Source of the DNA: Tritrichomonas musculus | Lineage: Eukaryota; Parabasalia; Tritrichomonadida; Tritrichomonadidae | NCBI GenBank assembly: GCA_039105265.1 | Contig: JAPFFF010000003.1 | Location: 744,001 to 808,000 of the forward strand | Reading direction: 5' to 3' | Length of the DNA: 64,000 nt | Part shown: one piece after another, positions 10,392 through 22,700 of the stretch | How positions within the stretch are numbered: position 1 is the stretch's first letter | How the letters are laid out: the number at the start of each line of letters is the position of its first letter | The notes under the pieces: generated by a model | The model's input: only the letters and a program-made list of their open reading frames with translations | Databases searched by the model: none | What the model was told of the DNA's origin: nothing | Position numbers and translations under genes: made by a program

Positions 10392-11786
10392 ATGATCTTA
10401 TTTCTTTTATCTTCTTTTATTTCGTCAATTAAAATATACAAACATATTAAACAACCTTTTTTATTTGAAAATACAAAAAATGATTCGGTTTATCAAAGAA
10501 ATATCTTTTGCCCAACATTTTCTTCTTCCCAAAAACCAATTACTACTAGTTGCTCGATAAAATATATGCCATATATAAATGAGTCATATGAACCAGCATA
10601 TGTTGTTGACTCATCTAAAAGTACCTTAACGATTGAAATACAATATTGTAATTTTAGTCATTATAAATTGACAGCTTTACCCATTTATTCATTAATTCAT
10701 ATAACTGGTTCGAACTCTGTCAATTTAAATGCCGAACAGTGTAATTTTCAACAAAATAAATTTCCTCATTCTGCAGGGATTTTTTACTTATCATCTGGTG
10801 ATCACATAATATCTATTGTTAACACCAATTTTCTTCAAAATGAGGGATCAAAGGCCACAATTTTATCTAATTCGTGTTCATTATTAACAATGTCTAATTG
10901 CTATATTGCTCATAATAAATGCGATTATTATCAAGGACAAATTTATCTTAAAGCCAATTCCAATAATAAAAATAATCCACTTGCAAATGATCCAAAAAAA
11001 TCAATAAATTCTCTTCAAATTTCATTTTCCAGAGTAACTTTTTTATTAAATGAATGCATGACGACAAATTCTATACTTTTAGAAGGATATAAATCAATTT
11101 CATTCGATAGATGCAGCTTTTCATGTGGAGGAAAGCCAAAGCATTTTATTGAATTAAAAGGACATGATATTATTTCATCATTTACTGAATGTTGCTTCTA
11201 TGGGTATTTCAAATTCTATGCATACGATTATTATCATATTTATTTCACCTATACATTTGGCAATAAAGCTAACTTTTATGGGATTAATTCATTTGGTGGC
11301 GAAAAGATGAATTCAATTAATTATTCACCACCAGATGAAGGTAATTCAATTTTCAAAATAAATGAATGTGTTCATGTTGATCCAACAGCAACTCCAACTC
11401 CTACAATCAGTAAAGCTCCATTGACACTCACTCCAACTCAATCAAAAATACCTTCTGCTTCATTATCAAGTACTGAAACTCAGTTTTTAAGTGAAACTTC
11501 AAGTCAAGCACCAAGTTTTATTTCATATACAGATGAATATTTGCCAAGTTTCACTGAAAGTTTGTCACAAAGTACAAGTGACTCTGATAATGATAATGGA
11601 AATGAATCATCCAAGAACAATTTCCAAAAAACTATGTTTATAATATTATTATCATTTATTGTTGTTGCCCTTATTGTTGGAATCGTAGTTGGATGGTTTT
11701 TAAGCAAATCATGCCATCGTAAAGATAATGTTTCATTGAAACTAAATACATCAGATACTTTCCATAGTACTTTATTAAGCGATTAA
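10392..11786 (+). CDS. type I membrane protein with beta-helix-like ectodomain
   Basis: The 464-residue protein starts with a hydrophobic signal-like segment (MILFLLSSFISSIKIY). Residues about 75-320 contain Cys/Asn-rich repeats such as AEQCNFQQNKF, VNTNFLQNEGS and SFDRCSFSCGG, the look of right-handed parallel beta-helix (pectin-lyase-like) surface proteins. A Ser/Thr/Pro-rich stalk follows (about 330-410), then one strong transmembrane helix (about 414-437, FIILLSFIVVALIVGIVVGW) and a 27-residue cytoplasmic tail. Trichomonads have large families of such surface proteins, often thought to act in adhesion. The exact family is not recognised. Confidence 0.7.
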   Translation: MILFLLSSFISSIKIYKHIKQPFLFENTKNDSVYQRNIFCPTFSSSQKPITTSCSIKYMPYINESYEPAYVVDSSKSTLTIEIQYCNFSHYKLTALPIYSLIHITGSNSVNLNAEQCNFQQNKFPHSAGIFYLSSGDHIISIVNTNFLQNEGSKATILSNSCSLLTMSNCYIAHNKCDYYQGQIYLKANSNNKNNPLANDPKKSINSLQISFSRVTFLLNECMTTNSILLEGYKSISFDRCSFSCGGKPKHFIELKGHDIISSFTECCFYGYFKFYAYDYYHIYFTYTFGNKANFYGINSFGGEKMNSINYSPPDEGNSIFKINECVHVDPTATPTPTISKAPLTLTPTQSKIPSASLSSTETQFLSETSSQAPSFISYTDEYLPSFTESLSQSTSDSDNDNGNESSKNNFQKTMFIILLSFIVVALIVGIVVGWFLSKSCHRKDNVSLKLNTSDTFHSTLLSD

Positions 11787-11861
11787 AAAAAAAAAAAAAA
11801 AATTGTTTGATTTATAAAAAAAAATATTAAAAACAAATAGTATTTTATTTATATTATTATA

Positions 11862-13046
11862 TTAACGGTGATATGTTTCGAAAATTCGTTTTAGATCTTT
11901 ATCATTTGAACTCATAACTTGTTCAAATATTGTCATATTTTTAAATTTGAAAGATGGAACGTCTAAATTTACTCCTTGGCTAAGAATGAATTCAATAACT
12001 TTCTTTCTTTTTAGCATTGCGTTTATGAAATACTCAATTAAAATTTCTGAACGATTATTAGGTCTATAATTGATATCAAAACCATGTCCTATTATAATTT
12101 TTAAAATGGCAATGATGTCATCATCTTTCAAGTCTCTTCGAAGAGATAAGTTAAAAGGGCCTGTATGAAATTGATCATCCACTCTGTTTATATTTACCTC
12201 TCTAGTTTCTACCATCAATTCTGCCAACTCTTTATTGCACACTTTACAAAGCCAATGACAAACCCCTGGTGCTACAATTTCATCAGGTGGCTCTATTCGA
12301 ATATTTGGATACTTTTTTAACAGATCAATAAGAACATCTTTGAACATGCCGCCATTTGAATAGTAAAAAATTAATGAAATAACAGATTGGTTTGTAGGTG
12401 AAAAATAAGCAAGCTCATCAGAAGATCGAACAAGAATTTTGAGGGCTTCTGGATGGCAATTTTTGGCGGCTAGCATTGCTGGAGTAAAGTGTTCTTGATT
12501 TAACATCCGTTTTTCGTATTTTAAAAGAACTTCCAAACATGGTATTTGGCAAAGATCAATCGCTTTCCCAATCGGGTCGTCTTTCATGTTTCTTTTGTCA
12601 TCTAACTCTGCACCATTCTCAAATAATTCAGTTAATATTATTGGGTCTCCTCCAAAAATTGTATAATATATAAAATGATGATCAATATTTGGTGGCGTTT
12701 CTGCAGCCATTTGTGGCTCTTTTTTTAATATATATACAGCAATTTCACGGGATCCATTAAAGCAAGCGTAATGAAGTGGGTAGTAAGCTTTGACTGATTG
12801 CGTTCTTAGCCCATACTTGAATTTTGGTAGAAGATAACAAAAACACTCAAGTGAATCAAAAAAAGCAGCAACATGAAGAAGTGTAATTTGGTCATTTTTA
12901 AAATTATCTGTTCTTTCATCAGATATGTTGGAGAATTCGTTGACACTAAGCTTAAAATGGGCGTTTACTTTTATTTTCCCAATATTTTTGGCTAAAACCC
13001 CAATATCATTATTTTGTATTATTTCAACAATTTTTTTGTCACTCAT
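11862..13046 (-). CDS. ankyrin-repeat protein
   Basis: The 394-residue protein shows ankyrin units: TLLHVAAFFDSLECFCYLL, YPLHYACFNGSREIAVYIL, TPAMLAAKNCHPEALKILV, and less regular ones to the end. There is no signal peptide or second domain. The N-terminus (MSDKKIVEIIQNNDIGVLAK) reads as a normal start and the frame is intact, in contrast to the decayed ankyrin copies elsewhere in the window. Likely a protein-binding adaptor; its partner is unknown. Its stop lies 75 bp from that of the converging gene. Confidence 0.8.
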   Translation of the reverse strand: MSDKKIVEIIQNNDIGVLAKNIGKIKVNAHFKLSVNEFSNISDERTDNFKNDQITLLHVAAFFDSLECFCYLLPKFKYGLRTQSVKAYYPLHYACFNGSREIAVYILKKEPQMAAETPPNIDHHFIYYTIFGGDPIILTELFENGAELDDKRNMKDDPIGKAIDLCQIPCLEVLLKYEKRMLNQEHFTPAMLAAKNCHPEALKILVRSSDELAYFSPTNQSVISLIFYYSNGGMFKDVLIDLLKKYPNIRIEPPDEIVAPGVCHWLCKVCNKELAELMVETREVNINRVDDQFHTGPFNLSLRRDLKDDDIIAILKIIIGHGFDINYRPNNRSEILIEYFINAMLKRKKVIEFILSQGVNLDVPSFKFKNMTIFEQVMSSNDKDLKRIFETYHR

Positions 13047-13252
13047 TTTTTAAAAATCACTTCCATATTCAATGATATCAAAAAATTCTGAATTTTTTTT
13101 AAAAAAAAAAAAAATTCGAATTTTTCATTGCCATTAGATTTTTTAGGATTTTTTTACAGATTTGATAATAATCCTTTTTTAATTTGAAAAAATTGAATGA
13201 AATTGAAAGATTAGATTTTATTTGAATATTGTACGTTTAATGCATTTAAATA

Positions 13253-13849
13253 ATGGCATCAAATCAAGATACAGAGAATACTCTTCCTCAAATATTTTGT
13301 TTGAATACAATCCAAATGATGTGTTCTATGTACTTCTATCAAGATGATTTTCAAATCCAACCATATCCAATTGTTCCAGAATCTTCAAACAAAGAAACAA
13401 AGTTTGCATTTCAATCACGTGTTGTTGATTTAAAATTAAGAAGAATTAGTGAAAAATCACATGAAATCCAAAATCATTTTAATCAGTCTCTTCTAGAAGA
13501 TGAAGAGAAAAATAATCAATTAAATCAAAAAGAAAATGAAACAGATAATAATATTGATGAAGCTTTTATTGATGCTCCTGCTCCACGGCCTAAAAATTAT
13601 AAATATTTGACACTTGTTGATAAAGAAAAGTATATTCCCAAGAAACCTTCAAAATGCCTTGATTTCAGAAAAATTGCTAAAGAACAAAGAGTGAGGCTTG
13701 ATAATGCAAGGGAAAAAGGAATAAATAGAGCCAGAAGAAGAGCTGAAAGGATGAAAATGAATGAAAATTATTTAAACAACCATCAAACTAACATTGCAAA
13801 CAAAGAAAACTATTATGTTCGCAGTGAAAATAGTGAGTCTAATGTATAG
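13253..13849 (+). CDS. hypothetical protein, charged C-terminus
   Basis: I do not recognise the family of this 198-residue protein. It is hydrophilic, with an acidic Asn/Glu-rich middle (about 85-105), a Pro/Lys segment (about 110-140) and a basic helical stretch near 145-170 (KIAKEQRVRLDNAREKGINR, then a run of Arg). The basic helix could bind nucleic acid or another protein. No transmembrane segment or signal peptide is visible. The frame is intact and codon use resembles its neighbours. Confidence 0.6.
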   Translation: MASNQDTENTLPQIFCLNTIQMMCSMYFYQDDFQIQPYPIVPESSNKETKFAFQSRVVDLKLRRISEKSHEIQNHFNQSLLEDEEKNNQLNQKENETDNNIDEAFIDAPAPRPKNYKYLTLVDKEKYIPKKPSKCLDFRKIAKEQRVRLDNAREKGINRARRRAERMKMNENYLNNHQTNIANKENYYVRSENSESNV

Positions 13850-14107
13850 GCAACTATTGAATTGATATATGGATAATTCATTTATTTGAAAAATCATTAA
13901 GTATTTATTTTTTTATAAAACAACTCATTTTAATGTAACTATTTACATTTAAAAATTGCAAATATGTGTTTTTTTTGGGAGGTTAGCAAAAACATTCACT
14001 GATTTTGTTCAAGATTTATTTATTAAAAAACTACAAAATATAGAAAAATCATCGAAAACAAATTACATAGCAAAGAAAGATCAATTAATGAAAATAAAAT
14101 AATTTCA

Positions 14108-14734
14108 TTAACAACAATTAGATGAGGATTTCTTTTCTTTCCCTGGTTCAATATTTTCAAGTTTTTCAAGCTTGGACGAATTATCATCAGATTCATTTGG
14201 GCTTACAGCATCAGATGCACCTTCAATAAAAAGTTGAGTAACATTTTGACCAGTTGCTGCAGACGTTTCAAAGTATTTAATATTATTTTCATCAGCAAAT
14301 CTTTTAGCTTCTTCTTCACTTATAGCCCTATTTGATTCTAAGTCCAGTTTATTTCCAACTAAATATATTTTGCAATAATCTGGTGTGCTCGATTTGACAT
14401 CTTGAAGCCATGATTCAACACTTTCAAAAGAAGGCTTAGACGTTATATCGTAAACTATCAAAGCACATGATGAGCTGCGATAATAACTACGTGTAACAGA
14501 ACGGTAAATTTCTTGACCCGCAGTATCCCATATATGCAAAATTAGCTTTCCTTCACCAAAATCGATGTCTTTTGAAATAAATGAGACACCAATTGTAGCA
14601 ACATGCTCCATTGTAAATTCGTCTTTTGCAAAGCGATTTAAAAGACAAGTTTTACCAACACCCATATCTCCAACAAGGATAAATTTGATAGCTTTATTCT
14701 TTTCTTCATAATCTAGATTATCAGAAGAATTCAT
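14108..14734 (-). CDS. Rab-family small GTPase
   Basis: The 208-residue protein has every G-box: P-loop GDMGVGKT (22-29), switch I Thr in ATIGVSF, WDTAGQE, NKLDLE and ETSAATG. It ends SSNCC, a double-Cys geranylgeranylation signal for membrane anchoring. The switch II region (DTAGQEIYRSVTRSYYRSSS) resembles the Rab2/Rab4/Rab14 group. It should cycle between GTP and GDP forms to direct vesicle traffic. The GTPase Gln of DTAGQ is present, so it should be active. The start is the first Met, 16 residues before the first beta strand. Confidence 0.95.
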   Translation of the reverse strand: MNSSDNLDYEEKNKAIKFILVGDMGVGKTCLLNRFAKDEFTMEHVATIGVSFISKDIDFGEGKLILHIWDTAGQEIYRSVTRSYYRSSSCALIVYDITSKPSFESVESWLQDVKSSTPDYCKIYLVGNKLDLESNRAISEEEAKRFADENNIKYFETSAATGQNVTQLFIEGASDAVSPNESDDNSSKLEKLENIEPGKEKKSSSNCC

Positions 14735-15623
14735 GTTGTTTTATAGCTTCTGAATTTTCAATTAAAATATTTTCTTATAAACCCAATTTTTCAATAAATA
14801 TTCATTTTTAATTGATAAAGATTTACACCAATATTTACATTTTCTCTCTCCAGAATCTATTAACATATTGCATATATTTTTATATTAGGCTTTTGATATT
14901 TAATTTTTTTGAATTATATTTAAATTTTTTGAGTCAAATTTTTTGACTTAGGTTATGTGAGTTTTTTTATCGTTAAATGATTTAATTTTTTACAATTTTT
15001 TTCGAAATTTGGTAAAATATATATCCTTGCTTCCATTGATGCAGAACCTATTTTCTTTTTCTCTTATTAAAACATCTTTTTAATTAGAATTTTCAAAAAA
15101 TCAATCAGATTTCAATGACATCAAATTAGTCCATACTAAAATACACTCTACATTATTTATTGTAATAGCAAATTAATAACTTTTTTTCGTCAGAAGAATA
15201 TGAATTGATGATGTCATTGAAATCTAAATCAAAAATAGCTAACATTATGAGGGCTTTATCAAAAATTTAGATTAACAAATAGGTTGATTCTCTGCTATTT
15301 TTTTAAATTAGTCAGTTCTTTAATCAATCTTATCGTGCAATACATATAATAAAATAAAATTTTTGATTATGCGCCATTCATAATGGGATGCTTTACGAAT
15401 AAAAATTTTATGTTATATGCATGAGGTCTTCGAGTAAAATTTTTTCTCAATCGCCATATTATGCTATGAGCAATATTTAAAGTGCCAAGAGATTGAACGA
15501 TCACTTTTAATTTAATTTCGTGATGATTCATAAACCAATCAATTTTGATCTTATCATTTTTTTGAATTAAAATTCAATTATGCTAATTGAATTAGTATTC
15601 AAAATAAATTTTAATAATTTTAA
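14735..15623. other. intergenic with short inverted repeats
   Basis: No gene is seen in this 889-bp region between divergent genes. A perfect 17-bp inverted pair lies at 15107-15123 and 15209-15225 (AGATTTCAATGACATCA and its complement). A looser inverted pair near 15347-15412 surrounds GCGCCATTCATAATGGG. Either could be a regulatory hairpin or the remains of a small element. Confidence 0.45.
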
Positions 15624-15947
15624 ATGAGTTCACCACAAGATCAGAAAAATCCTCAGCAACAAGGAGGACAGCCACAAAGAGGACAACCTCTTTTCCGACA
15701 ATTTCGAAATGAGTTTACAGCAGTAGGCCCCAAACAATACATGAAAACTGGATTTCTTCCTCCACCAGAACCTGTAAACATTAATTTAGAAGATGATGAA
15801 GATAATGGAAAAGTTTTTCAAGCAGAGGATGCAGAAAATTATGGTGGAAGAGGTCTCAATCCCTTCCAAGATGGATTTGAAAGAGAAGCTTATGTTAATC
15901 CTGATGAGCATCCACTTCCTCCTCCCCCAGGTGATACTGAATCATAG
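15624..15947 (+). CDS. small Gln/Pro-rich protein
   Basis: The 107-residue product is not a family I recognise. It opens with a Gln/Gly/Pro-rich stretch, has a central FRQFRNEFTAVGPKQYMKTG segment and an acidic part, and ends with LPPPPGDTES. It is probably disordered. Because the sequence is GC-richer than its surroundings and has amino-acid order unlike random AT-rich DNA, I take it as a real gene. Confidence 0.6.
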   Translation: MSSPQDQKNPQQQGGQPQRGQPLFRQFRNEFTAVGPKQYMKTGFLPPPEPVNINLEDDEDNGKVFQAEDAENYGGRGLNPFQDGFEREAYVNPDEHPLPPPPGDTES

Positions 15948-16797
15948 AAAGATGATTAACTTTAAATCGAACGATTATTAACGCTTTTATACATATTTTT
16001 TATATAAATGTTTTAATACTACTCAAAAACAACAAAAAATAAGTATTTTTTTTTTACACTGATTGATAACTCGTTTATGATTAACAATTGTGGAATATTT
16101 CATCTTTTAAATGAAAAGGCAAAAATTGATAAACTTAAAAGATACTTTAAGACATAATAAACTTCAATTTCTTTAACTTTTACTAATCAGATGAGATCTT
16201 TTAAAAAAAAATATGTTTACCCAAATGACTGCTAGAATTTAGTTTAATATCTTTTGCTCTAATAATTCCAATATTGAAAATTTTAACTGAACAAGGAGAT
16301 TTCTTTTCATTTAAACATGAATAAAACTGTTTTTTGCAAACAATCGAATACAATTCACATGGAGTTTCCAATCACTTTAATTTTTTTTGATAACTAATAG
16401 TTAATAACTATCATTCTTTTTTATATGAACTTTTTTTGGAAATTGGCGTAATTGTATACAAATTGCATGATTTTTTGCCAGTTTTGCTTTTTTTCAATCT
16501 GATGTTTGACATCCCATTGACGAGGGCATGATTTTCTTGGAAAATTGGACTGTAAAATGATAAATGCTACTAAATAAGATGATTAAATTTAAATCAAATA
16601 AGCAATAATAAAAAATTATGTTGATGTAAATTTTAATTACATTATTAATTAAAGTAATTTGTCTTATCGTTTTTGATTTGAGCAATTTTTAAGAAACTAA
16701 TAGGTTAAACAATATAAATTTATAAAATACAGCAAAAACTTTTGATTTATTCAAAAATTTCATATACCATTCAAAAAGTGGAAGAAGATTTTTATAT
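15948..16797. other. intergenic, promoter side of BEACH gene
   Basis: AT-rich and without a supported gene. A TTCAAAAAGT word at 16770-16779 lies 18 bases before the ATG of the next gene, matching the placement seen upstream of 61922. Confidence 0.45.
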
Positions 16798-19700
16798 ATG
16801 AATCCTGCGAAAAGTCAATGGATTTATACATATAAAAATGGATTAGGAATTATAAAATTGCTAAATATTAGAAATGAACCTGATTATTCTATTCAAGATA
16901 AAAAAATTGAAAGCATCCCATCTTTTTCGGCAAAATCCATCAATACTTATATCAATTCTTTGCAAAATGGAAACTCAATAAAAAATTCATTGATTTTAAT
17001 GGGATATTCGCGACCATTTAACCCAAACAATATTAATCAAATTTGCTTTTTAAGTGAGAAACGAAAAACGCCAAGCGACGAACAATTAATTATTTTTCTT
17101 TTTGATTGCCTTTCTTTTTTAGTCTTCGAACCTGAACAAAACCATGAAGAAATAATTCAAAAAATATTTAAGATATTTAATCAAAATGTCGAATCTCCTC
17201 TTTCTTCACTTTTTTGTGATATTTTTATAGAGCTAACCTCACAAATTTTAGAACAATCCAAAAACTTTGATTTAAATTTATTACAATTAATAATTCAGCA
17301 AATTGCAATGAATTTATCTTTTAGCACATCGATACCTTTTTTAATAAATAGTATAGTTAAAAAATGCGTTTATACGAAAGATAATGAGATGATCGAACCA
17401 ATTTTATCAGTTATTGTATTATTATTTGAAGACAAACGAATGAATTTAGATATTAATCATTGCTCACATTTAATTTCGATGCTGTTAGAATACATAAACA
17501 AAATGAATCCAAATGTTCTTATAATTCTTGGATATTGTTCACAGATATATCCAGATAATTATATAATTCAAGATCCATATCGAACACTTCCTAGTCTTCT
17601 TTTTAATTTTTATTCCCAAAATAAGACAGTTTGTTTTAAAACTGAAGATATTTTCATTCAACAAGAAATTGATGATGAACCAATTTCAAAAAAAGAAGAT
17701 ATGTTTAATTCACCACCGGAAGACTTAATATCTACAAAAGATACCATTCTTGACATCAGTAGCCAAAAGATGCAAACATTAGCAAATAGCTTAACATCTT
17801 TTATTAATTTATCATCTTCAAAATGTGTTAAAATTTTAATTGATTCATTTTACAAATTCAAATCGATTTTTTATGAATCAATATATCAAATTGATATTTT
17901 TATTATTTTACTACTTCTTTTAGAGCCATTATCGACAAAATCATCGATTGATCCATGTATTTCATTATTTATTGAATCCTCATTGTTTTCACCAAAATAC
18001 ACCATATTTAATAAAGGTGGTCTAAATCCCACTTTAAATATCATTCGAGATTCGATGTTTAATTACATATCGAAAATCAATTCTAATCTTTTTATTCTAT
18101 TTATTGAATCGAGTTCAAATTTTCCATTTTTATTAGCTGAATATATCATGAGGCTATCTTATAAATATGGAAACTCTTTCTTTATTCATTTATCCATATT
18201 ATTTTCATTATTTTGTGGATTGAATACTTTACAACAGATGGCCAATACCAAATCGAAGACCTATGCTAACAATGTTATTTTAACAGCAGTATTTTCACTA
18301 CTAGATGATCCAGGTGTTGCAATGGTTTGTTTTTCTGATGAATCATTTTGCTCATCATATTTAAATCTTTTTTTAGAACAAAACATCACCGAAATTGCGA
18401 CAAATCTTTTTACGAAGATCATTTCAAAGTTTCCGTCTCTTCCGGAAGCTACGATCAATTTATTATCGACAATATTTAAAATGTGTGCTAAACGGTCGTC
18501 TGACATTCAATTTAAAAACATAGCCAATCGGCTAATTAAGTCCTTAATTTCAGCCATGGCACATAACATTAAAATCGGGAAATCAATTTCACCTATTTTT
18601 GACAAAACATTAACTTTTCTGGCCTCACAAAAAGTTCCAAATAACGAAACATGTGAACTGACTTTGATGATATGTTCATTAATCACTCAAAGTCAGAAAT
18701 CTATTGAAGTTAATAGTCAAAGAAATAAGATGATTCTTGACATAATGGAAAGTGTTGAAGGAACTGAACCTTCTGATTCCACATTGATGTCATTAATCAA
18801 TCAAATGAATGCGTCAACAAATATCACTCCAGGCCAAATGTTTATTATTCAAGCCCCGGCGGTTATTCCGATCATTTTAGCTGCATTTTCAAGATCAAAA
18901 AGACTTGATTCAATCATCAATCTTTTTTACCAGCTCGTCTCTTTTTCAGTGCGAAATATAACAATGTGCCATGAAGGCGATCTTTGTTACATTTTATTGC
19001 AAGCATTAAAAAGTGACTTTGAATATAATGGACGGTTATTAAAGTTCATTATTGATGAAGAAACATCGAGTGATATTTTTAAATTAGTTTGTTTTGTTAC
19101 TTCTTTTAGATCGTCCGTTAAAATCAATAATGTTTTTGTATCTTTAATTTTACCTGATGAAAAAACGAACAAATTACACAAGTATGCAGAACAAGCTGCA
19201 TCTTCATTACATCGAGTTTTTTCATCATTTGACAAGTCTGATTATCAAATCAGTAATGAATGTCCTGTCTTTTTGATCAAAGATTTTAATGGAACAAGAT
19301 TAAATAATTCTTTTGCTTTTTGTTTTTATGCTACAATTGACACAAATTATGCTCTGAATTATCCAAAAGGCTCTTTTGTTTTCTTTAGAGCAACGGATAG
19401 TCAGAATCGTCTCCTTAAAATTTATCTGAAAAATGATCTGTTGTTTTCTGAATATGAAGGCGAGGTTGCCAAATGGCATCTTTCTGTTCAATCGAATCAA
19501 AAAGTATTCATTTCGGTCTTCTTTATGACCGATGATTCCGAAAACAATACAATTTGCTATTTTAAAATTGGAAAAGAAATGTCTGAAGATATTCCATTCC
19601 GTAATATTCAATTAGATAAAAATACAAAAATTGAAATCGGTTTGACTGAATCTTTTTCAATTTCTTCTGATGATATTTCACCTGTTTCTTTTGGTAAATT

Positions 19701-22700
19701 CGCCTTGATCCTTCCTCCTTATGATGACGGAATGTTTAATAAATTAGAATTAAATCATTTTAATTCGAATGATTTGTCATCTTTCCAAGAAATTGCTTTT
19801 ACTTCTGATTCGTTAAAAGTTAATGATAAATATAATAGAATTGAATTAAATTTGCCAAAATTGTTGCCTTCTCATTTGAATCTCCATTCTTTTGATTCAA
19901 TTTTTAGAAATTGTGACAATTTACCTTTGATTTTCACTGAAATTGCTCTCGAGATTTTGTTCCTTGCAACAAAATATTTCAATAATAAGAAATTCTTCCC
20001 TTCTTTGTTTCTTTTGTCTTCTGATAAAGTGGATAAAAATGAGTTCCCTTTGTTTGACTTTTCTAAACATTTCTTTGAAAGAAGATATTGTGAATTAAGA
20101 ATTAATGATTTGACTTATATTTTGTCTAATTTTGTCAAATCAAAATATAGAAGTCATCCATCAGTTTTTGCACTTTTTTTGAAAGCTGTTGAAGCTTCTT
20201 CAAATGAATCATTCAAATCAGAAATGCTTGAAAATTTCATCTTCAACTTTTTCTTTTGGAATTCAGAGAACATTCAAAATTCAAAGAAAAATTTGAGACA
20301 CTTAAACAACTTTTTGAGTGACCAAATTCCTAAGAAAAATCCTCCTTTGTTATCTGAGTTTTTAATTCAGAGTTACTTCATTAATGGCGATTTCATGAAG
20401 ATTTTAAAGTTGCTTCCTTGCAATGAATTAGACATTGAATTAATTTGTTCGATAATTTTATATTTGAATGAAAAATTCAATGAATCAAAAGATGATAAAG
20501 AACAGAAAGAACTTGAATCACAAATGTTTGAATATTTTGAGATTTTGATTTATTTTTGGACAAATCGAAAAAATCAAGTCAAAATCAATGAAAATTTTTG
20601 GATTTATTTTGTGAAAAATGTCTCAAAATGTCCAAGTGAAAGAATAAATAGAGACCTGATAACTTTAATTAATGCACTTGAATTCAATGACGTCAAAAGT
20701 AATCTTTTATTATTACTTTTAAATGCTTTTAATTCAAGTTTCATTTTCCCTTCTGAAGATCCAAATATTCTTTGTGTTTATGCAATAAAAACTCGTAATA
20801 TTTCAAGATTGCTCGATGTTAATTCGCCTTTTTATAATTGGCAATTTTGGCTCACTTTCATTTCTGTCTTACTTGCTTCATCCGACTTGATTCTAAAAAT
20901 GGTTTCTTTCTTGCAGCCAAATTACATCGACAACTACTGCCAAGTTCTCTGCTATTTTGAAATACTGAGATCTACAAAGTTTTTCAATAACGTTCAATTG
21001 CTGAAGAACTTCTTCATTTCTTCAGTGATTAATCACTCAAACACACTCAAGTCACAGATAGTCATCCCGATTTCGCTATACTCATTCTACTCATTTTTTC
21101 ATAAGCTTCGAAAATCAACTCATTCAAAATGCATCCTACAAATATTTGAACAAATGAATTCAATTGAAGAACAAAACAATTCAGAATCAAAAGATTTAAT
21201 TCAAAATACATCAAATTCAATTAATTCAAATCAATCAAATTCAATTAATTCAAATCAATCAAATTCAAATAATTCAAATCAATCAAATTCAATTAATTCA
21301 AATCAATCAAATTTAATTAATTCAAATCATTCAAATTCAAATAATTCAAATCATTCAAATTCAAATAATTCAAATCAATCAAATTCAATTAATTCAAATT
21401 CTATTTGTTCAAATTTTGATCATCAAAAAAATAAAAATAATTCGAATTCGGATTTTGATCATGTTAAAAAGAAATATAATTTAAATTCAAATAAATCAAA
21501 TTCAATGAATTTGAGCAGCTCTAATTTTAATCAAGAGGAAATGAGAAGCAATTCCAATTTGATTGATTTAGATAGTTTTGATTTTGACAAGTTTGCATCA
21601 ATCTTCCCCAGCACGAGCAAACTTGAAGCCAAGATGCGTTTTTGGGCGTCTCACAGCCATTTTATTGACAAAAGTCTTCTTTCACGTGTCAAGCGGATTC
21701 TTCTTCTTCCTCGCAATGAGATCGACAACCTTCCGATTGCGAGTCTGATCAGCATCTTCATCAACGACTACTTTCGAGACAGCAAAATCTCGAGTAATGC
21801 GATCACCTTGTTTACTTATCTAGATTCCAATGACAACAACATTCGAATCAACTTTGAGAACAAATTGAATTATTGTTGGAATGAGATCTTTCAATTTATA
21901 AACTACAGAAAAAGTAGATTTGATTATCGTGACTTTTTTGAGGGTAACATTTTGATTGAAAAACTTCGGAATTCAAAAATTCTGCATATTTATGAAAATA
22001 ACTATAATTTCATAATAAAACCCGTCTTTAGAACATCAAGTGAAACTGAGAAATTTGTTGATTTTTCGCTCCATTTGAATCCTTCTAGATTCGTGAAGTT
22101 TCCTTTCCCTGAAAGAGCAGCCAAGATCAAAATATCGGCTTCGTTACGAAACCTAAAAATTCTTGGTTTTAAGAATGGTCAAATTATTGACCATATCAAA
22201 GAAAACCATAGTTTTTATTGCCACGTGATCACTTTTTCTGGGCCAATTGAGGCAACACTTCATGTCTTAGAAAACGAGTTTTTGCTCTTCTTCTTGACAA
22301 AGAGAATTTACATCTCATTCAACGAAGTGAGACTCGTTTCATTGGTTCGAAAGAATTGCATGGAAATCTTCACTGAAGGATGCTTTTCGTACCTGATTTC
22401 ACTGTCACAGGACGACTACCAGGTGATGCTTGCAATGACACATTTCCCGTTCACTGTGATGGCTAACAAAGATGACGCAAAAAAGAAAATCGTCAAGAAA
22501 TTCGCTAAAAATAAATTGTCGGTTTTCGATTTGATTCTGTCACTGAATTTGATCTCGGGAAGGTCATTCAACGACATCGGGTACTTCCCAGTGTTCCCTG
22601 TCGTCGTAGACAAGTCACTGGACTTCTCAATTGTAAACAACACGGAGTACCCAAAAGTCGTTGAGAAGTGGCTCAACTACATCTACGGATATGACAAACA

